A program made the position numbers and the translations under genes. Below the pieces are notes generated by a model. It was not told the DNA's origin, did not search any database, and saw only the letters and a program-made list of their open reading frames with translations. Below, in pieces: positions 1-7,320 of a stretch of 64,000 nucleotides of DNA (positions are counted from its first letter, which is position 1; the number at the start of each line of letters is the position of its first letter). The stretch is from Corallococcus macrosporus (GTDB lineage: Bacteria; Myxococcota; Myxococcia; Myxococcales; Myxococcaceae). The stretch spans positions 1,736,001 through 1,800,000 of the forward strand of contig NZ_JAFIMU010000007.1 of assembly GCF_017302985.1 (NCBI RefSeq), read 5' to 3'.

Positions 1-1427
1 CACCGGTGCAGGTAGCGGGCGCGTGCGCCCACCTCGTTTCGGGCTCGTGAGCCCTCCAGCTCGTCCGGCCCGGACATCGCGCCCGTGTAGGGATTGGCGA
101 AGCCGCGACCGTAGGCACGCAGCGACAGCTCCAGCTCCTTCGACGTGCCCGCCACCACCGTGCGCTGGAGCACGCCGAACCCGCCGCCTCCGTCCGGCGC
201 CGCATCGAACGTGCGCGCCACCTCCACGAAGAGGTCCACGGGCCCCGTGCCCCACGCGCCATCAAGGCCCACCGCGCCGAAAGCACCGCCCGCCGGGTAG
301 CCCGCCGTGGAGCGGAAATCGAGCGCCGCTCCCTCCACGCTCCACACCGGCCGCGCGCCCCACGCCGTCATTCCGGCCTGGGCTCGCGAGGTCCATGCGA
401 TCGCCGCATGGCCCCCGCCCGCCCACTCATGGAACACGCCGGGCAGCGAGCGCGACACCACGCGTGCGTCCCTGCCCGCGAGCCACACCGCTGGCGCCTT
501 GCAGGCAGCACCTTCACAGGGGCCCTGCTCCCTCAGCGCATGCGAGAGCAGTGAACGGGATTGATACGAACCAAAGCCTGTCACCGACACCGCCGGGGAG
601 CTCCGCACCGTGCCCACCACGCCCCGGAAGCCTTCGTCCCACTGGAAGTCCGGCGTCACGTCCGCGGCGCGCTCCTCGGGCGCGCAGGCCCCCTCTCCCA
701 GGAAGCACCAGCGCTCCACGCCACCCGGTGCACGCACGGTGTCGTCGGGCAGGAAGCCATCCGGCGTGGGCAGCCCGGTGGTGTCCAGCGTCAGCCGCTG
801 ACCGAACCCCAGCCGGTACGAGCCCACCAGCACGGAAGCCCGCTCGCCCGACCACTGACCGTGGAACTTGGGTACGGCCACCGACACACCGGGCGCCTCC
901 GCCACCAGCGTCCGCCGGCTCGCATCCCGGTGCACCGCGCCCAACCGCCTCCGGGTCAGCGACGTGAGCAGCCCCACGCGCCAGCCCTCTGGCCCCGCCA
1001 CGCGAACCTGGAGCGCCAGCGGAGGGAGCACCGGATCCGACGCGGCGAACGCCGTCAGCAGCCGCGCATCCCCCGACACCCGCTCCGGCGTCGACGTCAC
1101 CAGGAAGGGCGACAGCCTGCGCCGCTCCTCCGGCGTCAGTCCCCCGGAAGCCTCGAGCCCATCCACGCGCGCGTACGTCAGTCCCGGCAACGCATAGAGC
1201 CCCGCACGCGACGCATGCGCCGGATCCACGCCCGAGCGCCGCAGCACCAGGAGCGCCGCCAGCGTCTCAGCCTTGATGGCGCCGTCCTCCCTCAGCGCGA
1301 ACAGCGCCTGCTCACCACTGTCCTCGGGTTCCACCTCGTAGGAGGCCGCGAGCGACGCGATGGGCAGCACCAGGAGCAACAGCCACACGGCAGCAAGGAC
1401 GGAGCGCACGCGGCGGGCCCTCTGCAC
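1..1427 (-). CDS. Exported helix-hairpin-helix domain protein (partial, 3' end outside window)
   Basis: About 475 N-terminal residues are visible, and the reading frame is still open at base 1. The protein opens with a few arginines and a hydrophobic stretch (AAVWLLLLVLPIASLA), a Sec-type signal peptide. Residues about 40-100 contain a helix-hairpin-helix-like segment (LYALPGLTYARVDGLEA). The long remainder is rich in Gly, aromatic and alternating polar residues and holds a few cysteines, as in outer-membrane beta structures. HhH proteins with barrel-like C-termini are annotated in other Gram-negative bacteria; membership here is my inference. An in-frame TAG at 1446-1448 limits the start. 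GTG 1427 lies 12 nt after an AGGGAAGG ribosome site, whereas GTG 1439 abuts that site, so 1427 is preferred. It is divergent from the esterase gene. DNA binding is not shown. Confidence 0.7.
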   Translation of the reverse strand, partial: MQRARRVRSVLAAVWLLLLVLPIASLAASYEVEPEDSGEQALFALREDGAIKAETLAALLVLRRSGVDPAHASRAGLYALPGLTYARVDGLEASGGLTPEERRRLSPFLVTSTPERVSGDARLLTAFAASDPVLPPLALQVRVAGPEGWRVGLLTSLTRRRLGAVHRDASRRTLVAEAPGVSVAVPKFHGQWSGERASVLVGSYRLGFGQRLTLDTTGLPTPDGFLPDDTVRAPGGVERWCFLGEGACAPEERAADVTPDFQWDEGFRGVVGTVRSSPAVSVTGFGSYQSRSLLSHALREQGPCEGAACKAPAVWLAGRDARVVSRSLPGVFHEWAGGGHAAIAWTSRAQAGMTAWGARPVWSVEGAALDFRSTAGYPAGGAFGAVGLDGAWGTGPVDLFVEVARTFDAAPDGGGGFGVLQRTVVAGTSKELELSLRAYGRGFANPYTGAMSGPDELEGSRARNEVGARARYLHR

Positions 1428-1604
1428 GAGCGGGACCACCCTTCCCTACAGAGCAGTCCTGACGAAGCGTCTGTCCCTTCCCCGGACCCTGCGTCCAGGC
1501 AAGGGACGGCGGGCCAATCCCATCCACGTGGGCGTCGGGCGGTGCGGCTATGCTGTGGCCACATCCTCGCGAGGGCCGGCCCCGTCCGGCCCCAAGAACA
1601 GTGC

Positions 1605-2378
1605 ATGGGCCACGTCCACATCCTTCGCCACTTCCCCTCTCCCCAGGAGGGATTCAACCGCACCGTCCGCATCTACACGCCGGACAACTACGACGCCTGG
1701 CGCGACCACCGCTTCCCGGTGCTCTACATGCACGACGGGCAGAACGTCTTCGCGCATCCGGAGTCCGCCGTCTTCGACACGTGGTGCGCCAACCGCGTCG
1801 CGGCGGAGGGCGTGAACGCGGGACGGATGGAGCCGTGGCTCATCGTCGCGGTGGACTCCGGTCCCGGCCGCTTCCAGGAGTACTCGCCGTGGGACGAGCC
1901 GCGCAACGGTGTCTCCGCGCGCGGTGAGGCCTACGGGCGCTTCCTCGTGGAGGAGCTGAAGCCATACATCGACCGGACGTACCGCACGCGCCAGGGCAGC
2001 GAGTGGACTGGCGTCATGGGCTCCTCGCTGGGCGGGCTCATCTCGCTGTATCTGGGATGGAAGTTCCCACGGGTGTTCGGCCGCATCGGCGCGCTGTCGC
2101 CCACGGTGATGTGGAGCCAGGGCCGCCTGTTCGACGCGTGGCGTGAACACAGCCGGCGCTGGACGCGCATCTACCTGGACGCGGGCGACACCGAGTTCAT
2201 CCACGCGGGTGGCATCCCCCTGGACTACGGCCAGGGCACGCGCGACTTCTTCCACCACCTCAAGGGCCTGGGCTACGGCGACCACGAGGTGTCCCTGGTG
2301 CTGGAGCCCGGCGGCGAGCACCACGAGAAGGACTGGCAGCGCCGGCTGCCGGGAGCCATGCAATGGCTGCTCGGGTGA
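1605..2378 (+). CDS. Alpha/beta-hydrolase, putative esterase (esterase D/Fes-like family)
   Basis: A 257-residue protein typical of the putative esterase family (PF00756). It begins with a beta-sheet opening (FNRTVRIYTPDNYD) and the oxyanion-region motif LYMHDGQNVF near residue 40. The nucleophile elbow GSSLG places the serine at about residue 141, an acidic DAGDTEF segment lies near 195, and the catalytic histidine is in GGEHHEKDW near 240. No signal peptide is seen, so it is probably cytoplasmic and hydrolyses carboxyl esters; the natural substrate is unknown. The reading frame extends far upstream, but homology-like sequence only begins at the ATG at 1605, which has little Shine-Dalgarno signal. 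The next gene starts 10 nt after its stop, so the two are probably co-transcribed. Confidence 0.85.
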   Translation: MGHVHILRHFPSPQEGFNRTVRIYTPDNYDAWRDHRFPVLYMHDGQNVFAHPESAVFDTWCANRVAAEGVNAGRMEPWLIVAVDSGPGRFQEYSPWDEPRNGVSARGEAYGRFLVEELKPYIDRTYRTRQGSEWTGVMGSSLGGLISLYLGWKFPRVFGRIGALSPTVMWSQGRLFDAWREHSRRWTRIYLDAGDTEFIHAGGIPLDYGQGTRDFFHHLKGLGYGDHEVSLVLEPGGEHHEKDWQRRLPGAMQWLLG

Positions 2379-2388
2379 GCGCCCGCCC

Positions 2389-2967
2389 GTGACACGCCGT
2401 CCCCGGTCGGTGCCGCCCGAGCAGCGGCAGGTCTACGTGCAGGTCGTGGAGGGCCTGCTCCAGCACGGCCTGAAGGGCCAGGTGTCTCCCCGCTTGCGTG
2501 AACGGCTGCGCCAGGCGGGCGTGGACCTGGACCGGCCGCTCCTGCCGCTCTACCCCGTGCCGCTCTGGGAGCGGTGCATGGAGATCGTCGTCGAGGAGGT
2601 CTATCCGGGCATGCCCCGGGTGGAGGGCTTCACCCGGCTCGCCCGCGCGCACGTGGAGGGCTACGGGGCCACGCTGCTGGGGCGCGCGGTGATGGGCGTG
2701 ATGCGCATGCTGGGCCCCCGGCGCATGGTGCACCGGCTGCCAGAGGTCCTGCGCGGCACGGACAACTACACGGAGGCGACGCTCACGGAGCGGGGCCCCG
2801 CGCACTTCGAATTGCACCTCAACTCGAGCCTCGGCGCGCCCGGCTACGTGGAGGCCCTCTTCGAGGCCATGCTGACCACGGGCGGCGCGAAGGCGCCTCG
2901 CGTGACGAAGGTGCACGACGACGGGGCGAGCTCCACGTACGTGCTCACCTGGACGCCGGAGCCCTGA
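2389..2967 (+). CDS. DUF2378 family protein (TIGR02265-type, myxobacterial)
   Basis: A 192-residue protein resembling the DUF2378/TIGR02265 family, a group of unknown function expanded in Myxococcales. Visible hallmarks are the central YPVPLWERCMEIV segment, the RLARAHVEGYGATLLGRAV helix, and the C-terminal GAPGYVEALFEAML stretch followed by a beta-rich tail ending TYVLTWTPEP. There is no signal peptide or membrane segment. The start chosen is the GTG at 2389, 10 nt after the esterase stop; the frame continues upstream into the esterase gene, so a coupled start is likely. Function is unknown. Members of this family are often multicopy in these genomes. Confidence 0.8.
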   Translation: MTRRPRSVPPEQRQVYVQVVEGLLQHGLKGQVSPRLRERLRQAGVDLDRPLLPLYPVPLWERCMEIVVEEVYPGMPRVEGFTRLARAHVEGYGATLLGRAVMGVMRMLGPRRMVHRLPEVLRGTDNYTEATLTERGPAHFELHLNSSLGAPGYVEALFEAMLTTGGAKAPRVTKVHDDGASSTYVLTWTPEP

Positions 2968-2970
2968 GCC

Positions 2971-4131
2971 TCACGTCGCCTGGATGAAGCGCACCGCGTC
3001 CTGCATGGACTCCAGGTCCGCGTGGCGCGTGAGGTACATCTCCTCGCCCAGCAGCGAGTGGTAGATGGGCGGCAGCTCGCGGTGCACGAGCAGCGAGCTG
3101 CCCAGCCGCTCCACGATTTGCGAGTGATTGTGTTTGTAGCGCCGGCCGTGACGGCGGGCGCTGTGGCAGACGTGGTGGCGAGGCGTGTACTGGAAGCCCG
3201 CCACCGGGTCGCCCGTCACGACGCGGGCATAGAGCCGGTACACGTCGATGTCGCACGTGTAGTTCATCATGTCCGTCATGAAGCCGCCGGGCGGGCGCAG
3301 GTTGGCCTCGAGCACGACGAAGCGGCCATCCGGCAGGCGGAAGAACTCCAGGTGGAACCAGCGCTCGCGCAGGCCGAACGCGGCGACGACCTGGCGGCCC
3401 AGCACGTCGAGCGCGGCGGGAATGTGCTGGAGGCTCCAGAAGGAGATGTCGCGGCGCTCGGTGACGGTCTCCATGCCGCCGTCGCTGTATTCGTGGCTGA
3501 GCTTGAAGACGATGACGCCGTGGCGGTCCACGATGCCGTCGTAGGTGACGATGGTGCCGCGCACGAAGGGCTGGGCCACGTAGGACGTGGGCAGCGGGTG
3601 GGCGAGCGCCGCGTCCACCTCCGCGTCGCTGGCGACCTTGAACGTGTGGGCGGCGCCCACGCCCACGTCGGGCTTGAGCACGAGCGGGTAGCCCACGCGC
3701 GCGGCGAACTCCTTCACCTGGTCCGCGTCTCGCACGCGCAGGAGGTCCGGGTGGGGGACGCCGGAGGCGTGGAAGACCTCGGCCATGCCGGACTTGGAGC
3801 GCAGCTTGAGGATGTCCGAGGGCTGGAGGCCGGGGACGTGGAAGTCCTCGCGCAGGCGGGCTTCGACTTCGAGCCAGGACTCGTTGAGGGACTCGATGCG
3901 GTCCATGCGGCCGTGGCGCCAGGTGAGGTAGCCGGTGGCGCGCAGGAGGGCGTCGTAGTCGGTGAGGCTGGGGACGAAGAAGTATTCCCGCAGGGACTCG
4001 CGCAGCTCCTGGCGCAGGGACTCGTAGGGCGTGTCACCGATGCCCAGCACGGACACGCCGCGCTCGCGCAGCGCGGTGGCGAAGTGGAAGTACTGGGAGG
4101 GGAAGTGGGGAGAGATGAAGACGAAGTTCAT
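2971..4131 (-). CDS. ATP-grasp domain protein
   Basis: A 386-residue protein with a Rossmann-like N-terminus (MNFVFISPHFPSQYFHFATAL), as in carbamoyl-phosphate-synthase-like pre-ATP-grasp domains. The ATP-grasp core follows: KSGMAEVFHASGVPHP, then YPLVLKPDVGVGAAHTF (nucleotide-binding lysine), and the metal-binding acidic strand HLEFFRLPDGRFVVLEANLRPPGG. The Glu and Asn of LEANLR are the usual Mg-ATP ligands. Such enzymes ligate a carboxylate to an amine or thiol with ATP hydrolysis; the substrate here cannot be told from the sequence, and no biosynthetic partners sit beside it. The ATG at 4131 has an AGGAG site six bases or so upstream. It converges on the DUF2378 gene with 3 nt between stops. 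Confidence 0.85.
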   Translation of the reverse strand: MNFVFISPHFPSQYFHFATALRERGVSVLGIGDTPYESLRQELRESLREYFFVPSLTDYDALLRATGYLTWRHGRMDRIESLNESWLEVEARLREDFHVPGLQPSDILKLRSKSGMAEVFHASGVPHPDLLRVRDADQVKEFAARVGYPLVLKPDVGVGAAHTFKVASDAEVDAALAHPLPTSYVAQPFVRGTIVTYDGIVDRHGVIVFKLSHEYSDGGMETVTERRDISFWSLQHIPAALDVLGRQVVAAFGLRERWFHLEFFRLPDGRFVVLEANLRPPGGFMTDMMNYTCDIDVYRLYARVVTGDPVAGFQYTPRHHVCHSARRHGRRYKHNHSQIVERLGSSLLVHRELPPIYHSLLGEEMYLTRHADLESMQDAVRFIQAT

Positions 4132-4261
4132 GGCTCCTGGCGGGCGAGTCCTCCGCTGGGGTGGGACCATAGCGGCCCCGCCCCCGCCCTAGAAGCCCGG
4201 TGGGGAACAGTGTCCACCAGCGGCACTCGTACGGAGGGCTTGCACCGGGAACACTCGCGGC

Positions 4262-4525
4262 ATGGCGGAGGATTCCAAGGGGTTCACCCAGGCGAGAGAG
4301 GCGATGGGGAGGCACACCATCCCGGAGCTCATCGACCTGCTGGAGAGCGACGACGTCCGCACGAGGTTCCTGGCGGAGATGTGCCTGAGGGACGCGACGT
4401 CCACCTGACTCCACTTCCAGCCCGCGGGTCCGCGGGCCGAAAGAGAAGCCGCGGTGAAGGAGTGGCGCGACTGGTGGGCCGCGCACCGGGACACGTTCAA
4501 GAAGCGCTGGAGCGACCGGGCCTGA
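4262..4525 (+). pseudogene. HEAT-like protein remnant broken by an in-frame TGA
   Basis: The ATG at 4262 opens a 48-codon frame (MAEDSKGFTQAREAM...IPELIDLLESDDVRTRFLAEMCLRDATST) that ends at a TGA at 4406-4408. The same frame then stays open for 38 more codons (LHFQPAGPRAEREAAVKEWRDWWAAH...) to a TGA at 4523-4525. The two halves together look like the end of one HEAT-repeat protein, where a DLLESDD..R..A...LR helix pair is normally followed without a break by a PAGPRAEREAAVKEWRDWW type terminus. I read this as a nonsense mutation in an already N-terminally short gene. No good ribosome site precedes the ATG. A 48-residue product could still be made. Confidence 0.5.
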
Positions 4526-4533
4526 CCCTCCCT

Positions 4534-4830
4534 CTACCCCGGGTCAGGCCGAAGGTCGCTGGCCCTGCCGGTCTGAACGATTTCCTGGATGGCAGCCGCG
4601 ATGCGCTCCCGCGTGACGGCAGCGACGACCACGAGATTGCGCTCAAGAAACACGCTGCCGCCCTTCAGCGCCTCGTGAACATCCTGGGTCAAGCGAGCCG
4701 GGTCGTACACGGTGAGCGTGTACCGATGCCCCTGAATCACCGCGACGACTCCGGGGAGCCAGCCTTTCGCCTCGACCTCCCGCTCGTAGTCCTCAAACCC
4801 GGGAGGGAACTCCAGAACGATGTTGCTCAT
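4534..4830 (-). CDS. Small hypothetical protein (98 aa)
   Basis: A 98-residue protein that I do not recognise. It starts MSNIVLEFPPGFEDYEREV, has a mixed beta/alpha composition with a hydrophobic centre (FLERNLVVVAAVTRERIAAAIQEIV), and lacks a signal peptide, cysteines or metal motifs. It lies 17 nt downstream of the next minus-strand gene and is the last member of a co-directional run that begins with the AAA ATPase gene near 8.4 kb. It may be co-transcribed with that run. The 3' end of the broken HEAT-like gene converges on it. Confidence 0.6.
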   Translation of the reverse strand: MSNIVLEFPPGFEDYEREVEAKGWLPGVVAVIQGHRYTLTVYDPARLTQDVHEALKGGSVFLERNLVVVAAVTRERIAAAIQEIVQTGRASDLRPDPG

Positions 4831-4847
4831 CGGTCTGACACTCGCAT

Positions 4848-5093
4848 CTAGCTGCCAGGCCCATCCAGTAGCCCCCGAGGAAGCAAGCCAGGGATTCTGG
4901 CTTCGAAGGCTCGAACATCCTTGACGAGCTGCTGGACAGACGCGTCGCGCAGTTGCCCTTGGTATGCCAGGGTGTCTTCACACCGGAGAAGCAACCACTC
5001 GACATCCCCAAAAGGGGCGTCTGGCCTTTTCAAGAGCCCGTGAAGAACTCCGGACAGGTCGCGGGCCCATGCGTCTTTTTCACTGCCCACCAT
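4848..5093 (-). CDS. Small hypothetical protein (81 aa)
   Basis: An 81-residue soluble, largely helical protein (MVGSEKDAWARDLSGVLHGLL...VEWLLLRCEDTLAYQGQ...) with no recognised domain. The ATG at 5093 lies inside the 3' end of the MocR gene (14 nt overlap in a different frame) and is preceded by an AGGGG ribosome site, so translational coupling is likely. An upstream in-frame start at 5123 would add ten residues but has no better signal. The next gene follows after 17 nt. Function unknown. Confidence 0.6.
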   Translation of the reverse strand: MVGSEKDAWARDLSGVLHGLLKRPDAPFGDVEWLLLRCEDTLAYQGQLRDASVQQLVKDVRAFEARIPGLLPRGLLDGPGS

Positions 5094-6564
5094 CTCGTCC
5101 CCTATCCGTGAGCATCCCCTCAAGCGCGCGGGCCATGCGACGCACGGCTTCGCGCAGTTCGTCCTCTTGGAGCGAGGTAAAGCACAGTCGCAGCGCGTTC
5201 AGAGGCGCACGGTCGAAGGTGTAGTGACCACCGTGCATGAAGCCGACGCCCTCGCGCAGGCCCCGCTCGGTCCAGCGGGCGGCGTCAACGCCGGGAGCGC
5301 AGCGTGCCCACAGGGTCATGCCGCCCGCGGGCACGGTGAAGTCGAGCGTGGAGTTCAACGACGCACGCAGCGCATCCACCAGCGCATCGCGGCGGGAGCG
5401 GTACACCGAGCGCATCTTGCGGACGTGGCGCTGGACCTCCCCCTCCTCTAGCAGCTCAGCGACAGCGGCCTCGGTGACACCGTCGCCTTGCCGGTCCACG
5501 GCCGCGCGCACGGAGGCCGCACGGGTGATGAACGGAGCAGGCGCGGCGAGGAAGCCCAGCCGCAAGCCCGGCGCGAGCACCTTGGACAGCGTTCCCACGT
5601 AGAGCACGAGTCCGTCCCGGTCCTGGCTCGCGAGCGGCAGCACGGGAGGACCGTCAAAGTGGAACTCGTGGTCGTAGTCGTCCTCGATGAGCGCGACGCG
5701 CGAGGCCCGGGCCCATGCGAGGAGCCGCTGTCGGCGCTCGGCGGAGAGCGTGACGGTGGTGGGATACTGGTGATGCGGCGTGAGGTAGACGGCGCGCACC
5801 GCCCCCAACTGCTCCAGCACGTCCACGCGAAGCCCCTCGGAGTCCACGGGAACGGGCACCACGTTCGCACCGGTGAGACGGAAGGCATCCCACGCGGGCA
5901 GGTAGCCCGGAGACTCCACGGCCACGGTGTCCCCAGGCCGAAGCAGCGTGCGCGCCGCGAGGTCCAGCGCGCCCTGACTGCCCCGGGTGATGAGCAGCGT
6001 GTCAGCAGTGACGGCCATACCGCGAAGCGAAGCCAGCATCCCGGCCAAGGCCTCACGCAGCCCGGCATGGCCCAGGGGCGCGGCATAGTCGAGCAGCCGC
6101 TGTCCCCCGCGCTTCAGCGCACGCCGGTACGCACGCGCGAGCACCTCCGAAGGAAGCAGCCGCACATCCGGGCTACCAGTCAGCAACGACAACATGCCGC
6201 GAGGCGCCGCGGGCCCACGAGGCAGCGCACGCGTCTCCACGGCGGGAGGCATCACGAAGCCCACATCCGGAGCCACCTGCACGGAAGGCGCAGCGGACGC
6301 ATCCTCCGGAGCCGTCTCCGCGACGAAGGTGCCCAGCCCCGGAGTAGTGACAATCCACCCCTGGGCCTCCAGCTCTTGGTACGCAGCAAGCACGGTGTTG
6401 CGGTGCACGCCCAGCGACACCGCGAGCGCGCGGCTCCCAGGAAGCGGCTCCCCGGGACGCAGCCGCCCGCGCCGCACGTCCTCCGCCAGCGCCCGCGCGA
6501 TCTGCACGAAGCGCGGCGTCGGTGACTGCGAATCCAGCGGAACCGTCAGCGTCCAGCGCGCCAT
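5080..6564 (-). CDS. MocR/PdxR-family transcriptional regulator with PLP-dependent aminotransferase domain
   Basis: A 494-residue protein with the MocR architecture. Residues about 15-80 form a GntR-type winged helix (ARALAEDVRRGRLRPGEPLPGSRALA...HRNTVLAAYQELEAQGW). A linker follows, and then a fold-type I aminotransferase domain from about residue 120. The EDDYDHEFHFD signature and the PLP-lysine motif GTLSKVLAPGLRLG (Lys near 327) are intact, so cofactor binding is expected. Family members sense PLP or an amino-acid adduct and regulate nearby genes, often vitamin B6 or amino-acid metabolism; no such target lies alongside here. The ATG at 6564 is only 3 nt after the TOPRIM-like gene and lacks a clear ribosome site, which suggests coupling to the upstream gene. 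Confidence 0.9.
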   Translation of the reverse strand: MARWTLTVPLDSQSPTPRFVQIARALAEDVRRGRLRPGEPLPGSRALAVSLGVHRNTVLAAYQELEAQGWIVTTPGLGTFVAETAPEDASAAPSVQVAPDVGFVMPPAVETRALPRGPAAPRGMLSLLTGSPDVRLLPSEVLARAYRRALKRGGQRLLDYAAPLGHAGLREALAGMLASLRGMAVTADTLLITRGSQGALDLAARTLLRPGDTVAVESPGYLPAWDAFRLTGANVVPVPVDSEGLRVDVLEQLGAVRAVYLTPHHQYPTTVTLSAERRQRLLAWARASRVALIEDDYDHEFHFDGPPVLPLASQDRDGLVLYVGTLSKVLAPGLRLGFLAAPAPFITRAASVRAAVDRQGDGVTEAAVAELLEEGEVQRHVRKMRSVYRSRRDALVDALRASLNSTLDFTVPAGGMTLWARCAPGVDAARWTERGLREGVGFMHGGHYTFDRAPLNALRLCFTSLQEDELREAVRRMARALEGMLTDRGRDGGQ

Positions 6565-6567
6565 GGG

Positions 6568-7320
6568 TCAGGTTTGTGGCGACCTGTTATCCATCACTTG
6601 AACCAACCGCTCCCTGACTTCCGTCAGGAACTGCGTCAACCCTACGCGCTCGCCGCGTTCTCGTAGCGTGTCCAAGGAAGTGTCGCGCAGACATTCGAAC
6701 TCCCGCTCCAGATCTCCGGACGTGAGCTCTTCCAGCGCCTTCTTGGCGTCGTTCTTCGCACCGTGCTCACTCGCGGTCAGTCGGTGTGCGTCTCGAATGG
6801 GATGGAAGGAGAGTCGCTGCTCGAGATTGCTGACTGCTTCTTCTTCGTGGGCCTTCGCCTCGAAGCCGGTGAGGACCCAGCACTCCCGCTTGGGCTCGGC
6901 GACACCGATGACGACTTCGAAGGGCCAGGGCTTGTCTCCGCGAGCCTGCTCCAACCCGATGCACCGACGGTCGTCGGCATCGCTGTCTCGAACCAGCATC
7001 ACCGCTTGCGGCTTCGTGTCCGAGTCCACGAACAGCAAGAGGGCGCGTCGAGCCACAAGGGCATCAGGCTCACCGGGCTTGTCTCCAAAGTGTCCAAAGA
7101 GACCTTTGAGCCCAGCCTTCTTTGCTTCTTCTCGTACGGAGGCCCACCGCAGGAAGGGCTCAGAAGGCGTCAGCCCGCGCCAACGGCGCTGGGTGTCGAG
7201 CATCTCCTCGTCGAGCCAAGGGATGGCCTCCACCAGCACACGGTCGGCTAGCACGCAGGCCGTGTCCCGGTCCGCACGGGCTTCACAGACCACGCCAAAG
7301 TCGTACGCGGGCTCACTCAT
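6568..7320 (-). CDS. TOPRIM-like protein paired with AAA ATPase (candidate defence effector)
   Basis: A 250-residue soluble protein. An acidic residue sits early in VVCEARADRD (Glu13), a hydrophobic strand ends in the acidic cluster MLVRDSDADD (Asp112, 114, 116), and then comes VVIGVAEPKRECWVLTGFEAK. This order of Glu, DxD and a G-A-P-x-x-E-x-W segment resembles stand-alone TOPRIM or DUF4276/RloB-type proteins that accompany AAA_21/AAA_15 ATPases in OLD-like and PARIS-like phage-defence pairs. The assignment is by motif order only. The ATG at 7320 overlaps the ATPase stop by 8 nt (ATGAGTGA), which indicates translational coupling. MocR begins 3 nt after its stop. A nuclease activity is inferred, not shown. 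Confidence 0.6.
   Translation of the reverse strand: MSEPAYDFGVVCEARADRDTACVLADRVLVEAIPWLDEEMLDTQRRWRGLTPSEPFLRWASVREEAKKAGLKGLFGHFGDKPGEPDALVARRALLLFVDSDTKPQAVMLVRDSDADDRRCIGLEQARGDKPWPFEVVIGVAEPKRECWVLTGFEAKAHEEEAVSNLEQRLSFHPIRDAHRLTASEHGAKNDAKKALEELTSGDLEREFECLRDTSLDTLRERGERVGLTQFLTEVRERLVQVMDNRSPQT

Noticed and set aside
23-967. A 314-codon plus-strand open frame at the left edge
   Set aside because: Its translation is Pro/Arg/Ala-rich without domains, and the minus strand has a coherent exported protein with signal peptide and ribosome site.
4406-4408. Selenocysteine or stop-codon read-through at the HEAT-like gene TGA
   Set aside because: No selenocysteine insertion element is visible, the family has no known selenoproteins, and the short N-terminus already suggests gene decay.
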